Below, in pieces: positions 1 through 12,578 of a stretch of 64,000 nt of DNA; within the stretch, counting starts at the first letter, position 1, and each line of letters opens with the position of its first letter. Origin of the DNA: Hedera helix (lineage: Eukaryota > Streptophyta > Magnoliopsida > Apiales > Araliaceae); NCBI GenBank assembly GCA_947179155.2, contig OX359282.1, positions 1,379,001-1,443,000 on the forward strand. The letters are read 5' to 3'. The notes beneath the pieces were generated by a model that did no database searches, was not told where the DNA came from, and worked only from the letters and a program-made list of their open reading frames with translations. The position numbers and the translations under genes are program-made.

Positions 1-1026
1 TAAGGTTAGATTATAATGTGATAGTATGTATTCTTGGTTATTTGGTGAATTGAATAACTAGGTTTGTATATGGAATATGAATATATCCATATGTTGCATG
101 TGACCTGTTGGGAATTGGATTTTAATGTGTTTATTTCTCTTATTTTGCATAGGAATATAGCAAGATAATTGAGGTGAATATTCTTATGTGATCATTGAAA
201 AAGATCTAATAATTATTCATGAATTCCTGGTCAATAACTTTAATGGATTTTATAATTGAAAATATAGAGAATAGGTTCATATGGTGTAATTGGGGATATT
301 GTAGTCTTAAGTTTTAAACATCTGATATTCAGTTTCGTGTTAAATTTTAATCTTAGTTTTAAGTTAATTTCCATTATAATCTTCATTGGTGATTGTTTAA
401 ATATAGTCAAGTTGATATGAATTTTGTTTTGATTAATTACAAGGCATAGATCTCTGTGGGTTCAACACTCAATTTACTTCTATATTACTTGTTGACCGTG
501 TGCACTTGCGCGTTATTATCATTATACAAAACACCAACAAGAGTATGTTTAATATGTGAAGTATGTAATGTGTTATGTGTAGCTGTTAAACTTACTGAGC
601 CGTCGTGCTCACTCTTGCTATAAAATCAACACTTTCAGATAAGTGCAAGATATCCGAAGATTTCGTTAAAGATCAAGGATCAGGAATGCATATTATTTTT
701 ACCGAAAGTTTAAGTGATTGTTGTAGTTACGAATTCGAATTGGACAAGTAAACTGATTGTGTAATTAAATAAATGGTTAGTGTTTATTGTGAAGGTTTAA
801 ATACTCAAATTGATTGTAATAGAATGTCGTATCATGTATGATATTGAGACATAATAGGAATTTGTAAAGATTGCGATTCTAGAATAGGAAAAAATATTGT
901 AAAGTTTTAAATAAATGATTATTTAATAATGATAATATTGTTGTAAGTCATGAACGATAAGAAAAATATTGTACTCGTGTTGAACCAGATCCGAGATTCA
1001 AGGGACTCGGATTCGGGGTCGTCACA
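1..1026 (-). mobile_element. LTR of a Ty3/gypsy-like retrotransposon, cut by the window edge
   Basis: On the minus strand an LTR begins at 1026 with TGTGACGACCCC and runs off the left edge. The same opening (TGTAACGACC) starts the solo LTR at 35334. Both also share an internal block, read here at about 594-620 and there at about 35917-35945, around AGCACGACGGCTCAG. No coding sequence is visible. The LTR boundary falls exactly where the FRS pseudogene stops being recognisable, so the insertion appears to have cut that gene. The other end and the target-site duplication lie outside the window. Confidence 0.75.
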
Positions 1027-2217
1027 CCGTCCATGTCAAATCAAACTCTTCTTTAGACTCCGAATTCCATATACAATCGGCAAATTCATTATAGTGAGCA
1101 TTATACTTCATCGGGTCTACCTTTTCAGAAAATTTTGTTAATATGTGCCAACTACAGTATCTATGAAAAGTATCCGGAAGAGTTTCTAAAATTATTTTAG
1201 ACATCGAGGGATCTTGATCAGTAATGATCATTTTAGGGGCATCACTTGGCATAGCCTCTTAAAATTGGTTGAATAGCCAAACAAACGAATCTGAGGTCTC
1301 ATCACTTAAGAATGCACAAGCAAATATTATGGTTTAACCATGTTTGTTAACTCCAATCAATGGTGCAAAAATCAGCCCATAGCTATTGGTGTTGTATGTC
1401 GTATCAAAGACGACTACATCACCATAAAAACTAAATGCCCTTCTAGAGGTAGCATCAGCCCAAAAACAATGTGTTATCCTCTATTCACTATCAACCTTAA
1501 TTTCATAAGTGAATGATGGATTCTTGCCATCTTCTAATTTGAAAAACTTACTCAACATTTCTCCTTCATGCCCCTTCAACTCATTACGTCTATCCCTTTC
1601 ATAATTATATAAATCTTTTTGTGTACACCCAAGGTTTTTAAACCCCCCAGCTTGTACTCCAAGGAAATTGAATTGTTGATGTGAGGGTATATTTATCATG
1701 GCAAGTTGTTGACTCAAACACTTTTGAGTACTAGAGACCCTTCAGTGAGATCTCAATAAATGCTTTTTTAATGGAGTTGCCAAAGGGTGACTATGGCCCT
1801 CAATAAATTGGATGACTACATATGCCCCAAAATTTATTTTCAACACAACTACCTTTGCTTTACAACTCTTTTTTATCAATCCCTAACGCCTTTTAGTTTC
1901 AACATCAGCAATTGTTATTCTCTTACCTTGTTTAAAACAAACATACTCTTTCCTTTTCACTTCATCACTTCCTTCGATTTTTTTTGTGGCCCAACTTCGA
2001 ATACTAAAGCCTGCCTCTTTAGCATATGCATTGTAAAAATCCTTAACTTCATCTATTGTTTGGAATTCTTTTCCAACACTAGGTTTGAGATGGTCGACTA
2101 CTTGTGGATTATAAATCTTAACTCTCATATTCTCAACATCCATTTCACCATTGTCTAAATTATCACCACATTCATCAGTGCCCCATACTTCATCCTCAAA
2201 ATTATCATATATCCCTA
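1027..2217 (-). pseudogene. FAR1-related (FRS) transposase-derived protein, pseudogene
   Basis: One minus-strand frame reads from an AG splice acceptor (2218-2219) down to the LTR boundary at 1027. It encodes a FAR1-type DNA-binding region (about 2140-1886, with FYNAYAKEAGFSIR), then the start of a MULE-type transposase domain with VVVFDTTYNTNSYG (first catalytic Asp) and MIITDQDPSMSK (second Asp). FAR1/FRS proteins are domesticated Mutator transposases acting as transcription factors in the nucleus. Five in-frame stops break it, at 1883-1885, 1742-1744, 1481-1483, 1334-1336 and 1259-1261. The C-terminal part, including the third acidic residue and the SWIM zinc finger of the family, is missing because the LTR begins there. 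It could equally be the remains of a MULE transposon, but the FAR1 domain architecture favours FRS. Confidence 0.85.
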
Positions 2218-3536
2218 CAGTTGAAAAAAAATTAAAATAAACAGCTAGATGTACTCTAGTTAATATCTTAGTACATTATAAATGCAAAACTTATTAATCA
2301 AAAATGAAGGTGTGAATTCCCTTTATTAATCGTAAGTAATTGCAACGAGTTGCAATTAAAAAAAATATTTATGCCAACTACTATATGTCCAGGTCAATTA
2401 AATTATCTCTTGCAAATTAGATAATAATGGCTAACAAGCTTTTGACTAGCAGAATATTCCTGGTTTAGTTAATAAGATAATATGTCAATTAAATTAATAC
2501 TCATGTTTGTGTGCACTATCTTGTGCCTGTTTAATTTCAACCAACCAGCAGTGATGAACGACAGTATTGGTAAATGAAGATGCAATCAAAACAATTTCAA
2601 CCAACCAACGCTTTACATATCTGCACTTTAGAAATTCATAAAATCTTTATTTTTATTATTGCATTTTTTTTCTTGTATTTACCGTAATTGTCTACACCCA
2701 TTCATCTGTAAAAAAATATTTCGGGTATTTTCACTAGATTAACAAACCAAGAAGCAACATAGAAAGCTATTCACCCATTGATTACATAACTCACAAACTG
2801 TTGCAAACAGTGAACTTCAATATACCCATGAGTGGTATTCTGGATAGACTCAAATATTAGGAATTTATTTTCCAGTAAAAGGAAAATAATGGAAAATTTC
2901 CAGTAAAAGGAAAATAATGGAAAATACCATTTATGAGAACAACCGATAATAACAAGCATTAAAAACTAGAATCTTTAAGCAACAAAACAATTACAGATGA
3001 GAATGGCAATGGATTCTTCTTCTTCTTCAAATAATAGTAGTCTGCTAAATTCATGAAAAATATTGAAATATATAGACAATAGCGATGAAGGACCCGTAAT
3101 TCTCAAAATGGAATAAATTTACCCATTTAGCTTCAATTTACACAATCTTACAATGAACAAGTGAACAAGAACCCTAATTTATTTCCATTATTCTGAAACT
3201 TTACCATCAGAGTCAGAGAGAGTTAACGAGACGAATGGTTACTTCTTGGTGGTCAATCTTGAGTGCGATTTGGCTGGAGGCGAGATTGATATCGCCGACG
3301 CTAACCAATTTGGGCGAAGGTGAGATTGAAGGTAACTTGAGATTAAAGAGTTGGGAGAGAGAGACGGTGAGGGGCTGAAAGCTGAACGGATAAGGGGCTG
3401 AAAATCTAGCTTTCTGGGCATTTTTTGTTTAAATAGCAAACCCATTTCGCTTTTGACCCAAACCAAATGCAATACCCGCGGCTGCTTTTTTTTTTAAGTT
3501 CGTCACTTGGTCCCGTCTATTAAGTTCGCAGGAGAG

Positions 3537-3538
<2 letters not shown>
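2218..3538. other. No gene recognised
   Basis: AT-rich sequence upstream of the FRS pseudogene exon. A 28-bp unit is present twice in tandem at about 2869-2925 (around CCAGTAAAAGGAAAATAATGG). A 77-codon minus-strand open frame at 3239-3472 resembles no family I know and I do not support it as a gene. Confidence 0.5.

Positions 3539-3590
<52 letters not shown>
3539..3590. repeat. (AT)n microsatellite
   Basis: About 26 uninterrupted AT dinucleotides. Confidence 0.95.
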
Positions 3591-3592
<2 letters not shown>

Positions 3593-4552
3593 TAATTCCT
3601 AATAGACTTTTTTAATTATAGATTGTCATAAATAATTGATTCCTTAATAATTTTAAAAAATAATGTAAATTATATTATTATTTAATTTAAGAAGATTATA
3701 GGGGAATACATATATAGAGGTAAGAGTGATACAAATTTAGATTTGATTGAAAAAATTACAAACTTTTAAATTGATCTCGTATATTAAAAAATATATAAAA
3801 TTTTATTGCGATCAATCTGTATATAACTAAATTTTCAAATTTTTTTATATATTACAAAACATTTTTTTTTCTTCAGTGGGGTCAATTAACCCCGCTCCTT
3901 ACTACATGCCTTCGTCCCTATTGACAGTTAATTATGGGGTTTTTTTTGTGTTGTTAAATTGACTAATTTTAAAAGTAATAATTAAGCATATATAAATATA
4001 TTTTTAAAATTATAAAAAATTGGTTTCGTAGTGAAACTTCTTTAACTCATTGGTTACCTTTTGGTTGTTGGTATCTGTACAGTGCTTTAGCTTTCTCTTT
4101 CATCGTGCTCATTTTTGCTTTGCATTTGTGTCGTGGTCTCGTTTTCAATATAGGCGACTTTGGCTTCTGTTGAATGTTGATGTCAAGATTATAGGATAAT
4201 ATTCAATTTCTATCACTCATCAAGGTGGGATAGTTTGCAATGAATTAATTACGTTATTAATCTAATAAATAAGTGAATATTGTTGTAACTTTTTTCATTA
4301 AAATGTTTAATATGTACTAAACGAGGTAAACGGATAAACATGTTTAAATAGGCAAGTGTTGAGAGGTCTTGTTAGTATTAATCTATTTAGTGGAATATTT
4401 ATGACATAACATGATACAAATTTGCCTAATAAGACACGTGCCAGTGCCACCACTAGTTTTCTGAGCTAGGTATCCACCGATGGCAACTCCCAACTAGGCC
4501 CTAAGCACATTTAAGCTGAAATCAACAGTTCAATAGAAGCAAAATTGTGAGG
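3591..4552. other. No gene recognised
   Basis: AT-rich sequence with stops in all frames. I see no terminal repeats, RNA gene or promoter that I can defend. Confidence 0.4.
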
Positions 4553-5583
4553 TTTTTACTATATTCTGTTCTATTTAAACAGTTCTATAATAGCATATTA
4601 TAAAATGGGATGGATTTTCATCTCATTTTAGAAAACAGAGTATCAAGAAAACAAAAATGGCAGAAGAACAAGGAACTGAAAGAAATTGGACTAGAGAGAG
4701 AAACACAATTTCATTTTCATAATTCTGAATATATCTCTACAATATGAAACCACTTATTTATACACAACTCAACCCCATTATCCTCTAACTATGTTACCAA
4801 ACAACTTTTAGAAACTAAAAACATGTAATCAAACAATTATCACATTTATTAATTTCTAATTACTTGCAACTATTTGTTGAAAACATAAATAAAAAAACAA
4901 ATTCAACTATAAAATAAAGAAAGATATAAATTGGACTTATCGATTTAAAACAAATTTATGTTAAGCAGAGGCATGTCCTTAAGTAAAAATTTCGCTCCTC
5001 GAAGAACTTATCTCGGTAAAGTGTCACTGACGAAATACTACTTTAGGATTCAGTTCTATTTAGGGTGTCCTTGAGCCTTTTACTATATCATGTTCTATTT
5101 AAACAGTTCTAAAATAGCATCTTATAAGATGGGATGAATTTCCATCCCATTTAAGAAAACAGAGTATCAAGAAAGCAAAAATGACAGAAGAACAAGGAAA
5201 TGGAAGAAATTGGACTAGAGACAGAAACACAATTTCATTTTCATAATTCTGAATATATCTCTACTATATGAAACCACTTATTTATACACAACTCAACCCC
5301 ATTATCCTCTAACTATGTTACCAAACAACTTTTAGAAACTAAAAACATATAATCAAACAACTATCACATTTATTAATTTCTAATTACTTGCAACTATTTG
5401 TTGAAAACATAAATAAAAAACTAGATTCAACTATAAAATAAAGAAATACATAAATTGGACTTATCGATTTAAAGTAAATTTATGTTAAGCAGAGGCATGC
5501 AGTACACTGTCCTTAAGTAGAAATTTCGCTCCTCGAAGAACTTATCTCGGTAAGGTGTCACTGACGAAATACTACTCTAGAAT
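4553..5583. repeat. Tandem duplication, period 524 bp
   Basis: Copy 1 (about 4553-5050) and copy 2 (5077-5583) are close to identical over their length. Copy 2 has a 10-bp insertion (CAGTACACTG) near 5500. Each copy contains flanking DNA, most of an LTR (homologous to 7544-7875) and the first about 185 bp of the nested solo LTR that starts at 5399. The duplication therefore happened after both insertions. Confidence 0.88.
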
Positions 5584-5693
5584 TTAACGACTCTTCACCT
5601 AACTAATCAGCACTCGAAATAGTTAAATGACTTGAGAACAACTATAATTAATCTTTTACCCAATCACAAAACTAATCATATATATATGTGTGT

Positions 5694-5729
<36 letters not shown>

Positions 5730-6185
5730 GGCAGCAGGAAAGTATATATATATGTATGTATATAAGGTTGACAAATAGGAACTTTGGAATAAGAAACTTC
5801 GGGAATGGCAATCTTTTTATGGAGAGAGTAACACTTTTATATACTTAATTGTATATATAAAAGAGTGTTGTACCAGCCTTTATTTATACTAATACGCTGC
5901 AATGATAACATAACCTTTTATCGGAAAATTAGGCTGCAATGTAACTTTTAACGCAAAATTAGGCTGCAACGATAATTAATTATAATGTTAAAATTTTAAC
6001 AGTAAAGTTATAATGTTCAGCAAATTTCTCTAAAAGAAGTTTGATCCAATCTCAATACATATATAATTTATTAATTAATTTATAATAAAATTATTAATAA
6101 TATTGTTGACACTATTAACAGGAAACACCATAATAAATATTATATTGACTTTGAAATACTTAATATTTTATTTAAAAGTACTACA
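5399..6185. mobile_element. Solo LTR nested in the left LTR, target site duplication CTATT
   Basis: A 787-bp TG...CA segment begins TGTTGAAAAC and ends AGTACTACA. It interrupts the host LTR between GCAACTATT and TTCTATATTT. CTATT is present at 5394-5398 and 6186-6190. It contains an (AT)n run at 5699-5727 and no coding sequence. The superfamily cannot be told from the LTR alone. Confidence 0.8.
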
Positions 6186-6284
6186 CTATTTTCTATATTT
6201 TATAACTAATATCCATGTCATAACATTCCAACCTACAATCCATGTCCTCATGGATTGAAGAAAACAAATCGGATGATATATGTT

Positions 6285-7417
6285 TCAGCAAAATCCTCCT
6301 GGATCAAATACGATGGTTGTCACATCTGAAACTGGAAGCCACTGTACGGAATACAAACCATTCCCATTGCCAGTCATTTGTTGAAGCAGACCCATTTCCA
6401 TATGTAGAGAATTGTACAATCTAGAAAACACTTGTTTTTGTCCAAATAGCAGCTCAAAAAGATTCTCCATGACTGTAACATGAACTCCAACCTCACTTGC
6501 ATCATAAGCTTCAATATTTCCAACCCTTTCAAAATTTGTCCAATTCAAATTCCTACCATTTTTGGAGCAGTTGCTACCCCACACCTCTTTCATCTTATCT
6601 TTAGATTCCATGAGAGTATTAAGTTTCTTAGCACCCATGTTAGCAATATAACTAGTCTATGAATTTTGCTCCCATTAGTAACCCTGGTCTGAGTAACCTT
6701 TCTTCCAACAACTGTTTTACTTGAAACCGATGGAGATATCACAGATTTATTCCCAGAAATTTTACTTTCCATAAGAGTAGACCTAACACCATTTTGAAAG
6801 GAATTGTTTACGGGAGTTGATGAAATCAAAGGAGGCTTAGTCCTTTTAAAACTAGCATCAACAGTAGACTCTTTAACTCTTGCAATTGAAATTGCTTCAG
6901 ATAGTTTCTTGGGTTTAAGCAATTTAACAAATTTCCCAATCTCTTCTTTCAATCCATCAATGAAACATTTAACAAAATATTTTTCAGTCAATCCTGAATT
7001 TTCAGCTTCTACTAAGGACCTCAAGAATTCAAACCTCTTTTGATAATGTGAAACAGTAATTGTCTGTTGTAATCTATTGAATTCAACCAAATCATTATTA
7101 AAATAGGACTCATCAAACATGTTTTGGTTATTACCCAAATTGAAAACCCTACTCAGGTGGCCCTCATCTTGTCTAGGAGAATCTTGTATTGTTTCTGGGA
7201 AAATTTCAATAGAAGTTGCAGGAGTCTTACCTTTCACTGCTCTCTGGAACTCAACCATCATCATTTCGATGGTGCTTTGTAAGTGAACGAACTTATCTCC
7301 GAAATCTTCCACAGCTTTCTGTAATTGGTGGTGGTGATTCATCAATTCTTGAACTTGAGAATCTATATTACGCAAGCCCACTTCAATAATTTCCTTTGAT
7401 CTGGTACCTGCTGCCAT
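6285..7417 (-). pseudogene. Retrotransposon gag, broken
   Basis: A 275-codon minus-strand frame (7417-6590) starts MAAGTRSKEIIEVGLRNID. Its middle has the pattern of plant retrotransposon gag proteins, for example SHYQKRFEFLRSLVE and FVKCFIDGLKEEI; gag forms the particle that packages element RNA. A second frame (6638-6285) continues downstream, pointing to a frameshift or deletion near 6590-6640. No zinc knuckle or pol follows: the internal region ends at the LTR boundary (6227). It lies about 110 bp downstream of the primer-binding site, as expected for gag. Confidence 0.75.
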
Positions 7418-7528
7418 GGTAGGAATGAAATCCTGATGATTGTGTTACTTGGATTTGTTACTGTTTCAGGGAAGGAAATGATTGAAGAAGATAAGAAATG
7501 AACTATGGAATTATGGCCAAGGAATGGT

Positions 7529-7541
7529 AGCTCTGATACCA
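7529..7541 (-). other. Primer-binding site (initiator tRNA-Met type)
   Basis: Read on the minus strand, TGGTATCAGAGCT lies 2 bp inside the 5' LTR boundary (7544). This is the sequence complementary to the 3' end of initiator tRNA-Met used by many plant LTR retrotransposons. It fixes the element's orientation. Confidence 0.85.
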
Positions 7542-7880
7542 AATGTTATGAAATGGAATGAATTCTCACCATTTCAATAAACAATCACTAAGAAAAAGTT
7601 GAAAACAGAATATCAAGAAAGCAAAAATGGCAGAAGAACGAGGAAATGGAAGAAATTGCACTAGAAAGAGAAACGCAATTTCATTTTCATAATTCTGGAT
7701 AGATCTCTATAATGTGAAACCACCTATTTATACACAACTCAACCCCATTATCCTCTATGTTACCAAACAACTCTTAAAAACTAAAAACCTGTAACCAAAC
7801 AAATATCACATTTATTAATTTTTAATTACTTGCAACTATTTTCTATATTTTATAACTAATATCCCTTTCATAGCATAGCA

Positions 7881-8773
7881 ATGCTTAGTTTCAACTTTTA
7901 ACAAATTCTAAATGTCAAGTGATATGGACCGAAACTTGAAGATGGATTTTTTGGGAAGTTAGCAGCAGTTTTTAGGGTGGTTGATTAATCAGAGAAGAAA
8001 ACGAAGAATATCTCGGAACTTTTCTTCATACAAGGAGAAGGAAAAGAAGAAAAAAAATTAAGAGAGACGAGGAAGGAGTAAAAAGGTTAAATCTTCCGAC
8101 TTCCGAAATACAAGAATAAATATCCGAAAAAATTAAACCACCTTTATCAAGATAAGAATAAATATCCGACAAAGTAGATAACCACCTCTATCAAGATGAC
8201 AGGCACGTTCTCTATAACTATGCTCAATTATAACTAGTCCACACTCATATTCTAGAAATACAAAACAAAGAAATTCGGTAGTGGAACTACCAAAATAGAA
8301 TGGGTTGGGCTAGAAATACAAGCTCTAAATTATTCCTTTTTTATCATCAAAAAGCTAAGACTTTGAGATTCTTTTAGATCTAATTCACTGAAATTCCATC
8401 TAATAAAAAACGGAAGCTAATATAACTCTAAATGAAGAAAAAATATTCAAAAATAACACAGTACCACAGGTGATATCATATCTAAATTTCTGCCTTTATT
8501 TTTTAATTAAACAATTGACAATCATAAAATCAGGTCAAGGCCATGCGTCAACGGGGCTTCTGCAGATTTCAGACGAAAAACTAAGCCTTCCAGTACTCAT
8601 AGGCTAATCAAGCTGCAACAGCCGAAGAAAATCAACAAACGATACACATAATGTTATCCTCGACAGAGAGAATTTAGACGTCGTTTAGGCTGTTAAGTAT
8701 GCGAGGCTACAAGTTTCTTTTCATGAAATTAATATATACAGGAGTGAAATTAGATACATCTAGAGACACTAAA
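7881..8773. other. Intergenic and 3' flank of the plastid-protein gene
   Basis: No coding frame stands out. A short sequence around AGAATAAATATCCGA occurs twice (about 8110-8175). The last few hundred bases before 8774 probably include the 3' UTR of the minus-strand gene. Confidence 0.4.
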
Positions 8774-11700
8774 TCAAACAGAAGGACCAGACCTAAGCAC
8801 CTTCTCTAATTTCTCGGCCTTGTCGTAATCCTTATCTGTAAGAGGACCAGCAGGAAATGGTGTAATCTCTACAGTCAAGTGTGGAGTTGGCAGCTCATCA
8901 AACAAAGCTCTCACATTATTACAACAAACGGTTTCGCCATGAGCGCTCTCCCTCCTTATCTGACAACCCTACAAGCACCATGAGAGTTTGTAAAAGCAAG
9001 GATAAATGCATTGACTTTCAGATTATTTTTTCTTTAACCAGAAATATCGTAAACCTCAAGATGAAATCACTGTGAAAAATGATCCCGAGGAAAGAAACAT
9101 TATGCTAAGTTTTATTACCTTGTGAGAAGTGGCGTCTCTAAATTGATCGTCATCAGATAGTAAGGAAGCAATTGCTTTGAGAAGGCGTCGCCCTTCAGAT
9201 TTGGAAGGTATCCTGTAATTCCGCCTAAGCGTACCCTTAGTTGTAGGATGCCATTTGCTCACAAGTTTCCTTTTATCAGCTGCTTCCTTTTCTGTATGAA
9301 CAAAAGAAGAGTTACACATTCCTTCACTTCCCGGAAAAGAGTTTGCAAACAAAGTACAAAGGACTCAATGTAAGAAAAGCCTCGGCAAATCTAATAATAG
9401 TGTAACTGTTAATCATGGATACTGACATTTGGAAACTCAAAAACATCTTATCATGATTACTCAGAATCATCTCGAAGTTGAACCATAGATCTCTAATGGC
9501 TTGCATTGATATTTGATCATCTTTTGGCCATGCCCCATGTCATTTTGGGAATCTCAAAGTTATGCTAACAAAACATAGCATGCAATACCATCCCTCTTGT
9601 TTTCTAGTTAAAACCCTCTAAGTGAAGATTTATATGAAACAAACAGCCTATACAATTACCACTCAAAAGAGCAGAAATTAAAAGATCAGTTCAAGCACAA
9701 AAAGGTTCCCAAGTTGGGGGCCATTGGTTGGTGGGGGGGGCGGGGGGGGAATCATGGAATCTCTTTCATTTGCTGCTCTGACAGCACCACAATCGAATTA
9801 CCCTAGCTCAGTACTACTTTTCAACAACCTATGAAAGTAAACACTCTATTTTGGTTTTAGTTTTACATATCGTGCAAATGTGCTATAGAACATTAAGTTA
9901 TTCCTTATCAAGTATCAACTGTTTAAGCAAAAAGAGGGTAGAGGTTCTGTGTGCCACTAAGAATTGCTCGTCTTTGCCGCCCTTCAATGCGAAAAGCGAA
10001 CATCTCACTTGGATTACCCCAAGCATATCAGCCCTCCTCAATTAGACTATGAAATGAGGGATTCTGTCAATCATGATTTCATTTGTTTCCTCATCTTGTA
10101 AATGGCTATAACTTCGGCACAAGTCAGAACCATGAGCATGCTAAGAGAGGCTAAAGAACCTTCAAACTGTGTCATCATGCTTCAGTAAAACACGCTTTTC
10201 CATAACATGTTTAATGGTTTGATACATAACTCCCACAGTTATCAAGAGATAATAAAAAGTTTAAGGACCTCTAATATGACATATTAACATCCTCTAGTAA
10301 ACCCTTCCCATTTAAAGGGTGAAGCTGTGCAACTCCTACCAATGCCTTATATTGTGCACATAAGTATTGAGATGCGTCCTCTATTTATTATAAATAGCTG
10401 TTATTTCTTAAGTTTCTCAAATTGATTGAAAACAAGATAAAGGCATTTTTTATATTAACTGGATGCACTTTATATTGTTTTTAAAATAATATTAAAGGAG
10501 AATCAGATACCCAAGTTTAGATTTCTATATTTAATTAAAACAAAATACCAAACCTCAAAGATAATTTCCAATTTTTTCTCTAAAACCATGGGCAATACAA
10601 GTTCTTTTTTGTAGCAAAAACAGAAAGTATGTTCATTTTATGGTGTATTTGTGCTATTCTATCTACATATTAAAAGAAGGTGAAAGTCCATCTTATGGTG
10701 TTAATGGTGTTATAAAATTATTTTATTTGTCTATAAAGAAAAATAGACGTATGCATAATGTCCGCTTAGGTGGAATTGAGGCATGTCTTTTTTGAGAGGC
10801 AAGGTGATGAAGGTATACGAAAAGTGTGCTTTTACTGCAAAAGATATATAAGTTGGCAAGTCTTTGCTTCCCTTCCTGAGCTCCACGATAGGTATAATTT
10901 TCTTTAATCTCATTTTTATTTTATACCCTTAGTAAAAGATTTACTGAATATTACAATCGCAGTCAGTTGTGTATTAGTTCAAATGTGCAATTCTATTAGT
11001 TTTAACTTTCAATATTTGTGTGAATGTGTACATTAGTTCAAGTGGAGATTGATACCCTGACAGGAAAAGGTAGCACCTCATGGTGCATTTTCGTGAGGAC
11101 TTAAATAAAATTACACATATTTGAAATCACATAAACTATCTATACATCCTCTGAGACTTAGCAGATAAGTACCGATGACTTTACAACAATGGATATTAAC
11201 TGTTTATTGCTGTTCTTATTTGTCACTTGAGTTTATTTCTTGTACAATCTACCCCTTGCATCTATACAGAAGACACACCCAGTCACCCACAAAATGCAAT
11301 ATGCTCAAGTCATTAAACCTTGCCAGATACACAAAAAGGAAACACTTCAAAAGTCAAAAACAAAAGAAAAGACACAACTGCCGAATTTATTAAAAGCCAA
11401 AAACTCTAAGAAATTAAACTTTAATCAAAATCTAGTTCTGTGATTCATACTATGACATAACAAAACATCCAGATTCACAAGCAGTAAACCAATATTAATT
11501 TGAAGAAAAAAAATAACCATAAAAATGTAGAAGAATTATCTGGATATTACTCCACAATCCACACTAATTGATAAGTATCAGAATCAGCAATTAAATGAAA
11601 AAGGGGGAATTTTTTTTTTTTATTTTACCTGGTTTGCCTTGTAACTCCTCAAACCACTTTGAGAACCCCAAATCATCACCACCATTTCCCAATTCTACAA

Positions 11701-12068
11701 ACCCAGAATATCAACAATTATTAAACAGATACGCAAAGAACCCATCAAACTCCACAAATAAATACACACAAATAAACCCCATTTCAAGAAAAATCAATAC
11801 CTGATGAAACAATTGGGTTAGCTGGAGATCCAGCCAAACCAGCTTTCAAAAGGGCATAATGAATACAAATCCTGCTAGCCCACAACACAGGAGTCTCAAT
11901 CAAAGAAGCCTGAATTTTTGTTCCATTGCTAGCAGAGGTAGAAATGAAAATGGTATTGACCTTACCCTTTTTCCTATTGAAAAGATTCAGCTCAATATGA
12001 AATCTAGGACAAAGAGTTTTAGGAAGAAAACTAGTGGCAGAACTTAGATTGTTGGTTTGTTGAAGCAT
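8774..12068 (-). CDS. Conserved plant protein of unknown function, probably plastid-targeted, 4 exons
   Basis: Exons (minus strand): 12068-11801, 11694-11629, 9291-9119 and 8968-8774, joined by GT...AG introns in compatible phases (268+66+173+195 nt = 234 codons including TGA; 233 aa). Residues 1 to about 55 are rich in Ser, Asn and basic residues with almost no acidic ones, as in a chloroplast transit peptide. The mature part contains a short Trp-Phe-Glu-Glu motif, then a Lys/Arg-rich stretch (ADKRKLVSKWHPTTKGTLRR, about 117-136) and a C-terminal region with two adjacent cysteines (GETVCCNNVRALFDELP). I believe close homologues are found across land plants but cannot name a function. A TATA-like ATATATAC on the minus strand lies about 80 bp upstream of the ATG (12147-12155). 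Intron 2 is long (2.3 kb) and holds a G-rich tract near 9716-9750. No break is visible. Confidence 0.88.
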
Positions 12069-12146
12069 TTCTTTTGTTAAGACTGAAAATGGTGTAAAAT
12101 AGAAGTTTGAGATCAGTGATGAATTATTATACAGATAGATTCAGCA

Positions 12147-12155
12147 GATATATAC
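12147..12155 (-). promoter_or_regulatory. Candidate TATA box of the plastid-protein gene
   Basis: GTATATATC on the minus strand, about 80 bp before the start codon at 12068. Position and sequence fit a plant core promoter, but nothing else supports it. Confidence 0.35.
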
Positions 12156-12578
12156 TCGAAAAAATAAAAGGAGGAGAGATTTTTTAATCTGATCTTGGGC
12201 AACACTCACCGAGGACAACGCAATAATTTGCATAGTCATCAACTTGTTTGGACTTGGAAAACATTTTCAAATGGAATTGATATTTTTAAGGAGTAAATTT
12301 TTATGAAACTTCACACCGGCCTTATTTATTATTCATATGATATTTTAATAAATTTGTTAAATTATTATTTTTTTAATAAAAATATTAAAAAATAAATAAA
12401 TTGCTTATTTTGCAATTTTTTAAAGGTTTTTTAATAACATAAATTGTAAATAAAAAAAATGTTTACAAAAGTACTTCATATATTACTTTCAAAAAGAAAT
12501 AAATATAATGCATGTAAATAAAACTAACCTTCTTTAGCAAATGTGCATTTACCCTTCTTGGGTGTTTAAAAAAAGGAG
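12156..12578. other. Upstream region of the plastid-protein gene, no gene recognised
   Basis: AT-rich DNA without a supported reading frame. It presumably includes the proximal promoter of the minus-strand gene. Confidence 0.4.

Larger units (their letters stand above)
5120..7875 (-). mobile_element. Small gag-only LTR retrotransposon, target site duplication TAGCA
   Basis: The right LTR (5' LTR, minus strand) spans 7544-7875, opening on the plus strand with TGTTATGAAA and closing with TTTCATAGCA. The left LTR spans 5120-6226 but is split by a solo LTR at 5399-6185. The 5-bp direct repeat TAGCA lies at 5115-5119 and 7876-7880. Inside are a primer-binding site and a broken gag but no recognisable protease, reverse transcriptase or integrase, so the element is non-autonomous. 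The left LTR end is decayed (TCTTATAAGA), so that edge is less certain. Confidence 0.8.

Noticed and set aside
3239..3472. 77-codon minus-strand frame
   Set aside because: No resemblance to a known family, no splice or promoter context, and low-complexity Ser/Pro composition.
10666..10940. Possible Helitron start (TCTACATATTAAAAG) in an intron of the plastid-protein gene
   Set aside because: No hairpin with a CTAG end was found downstream.
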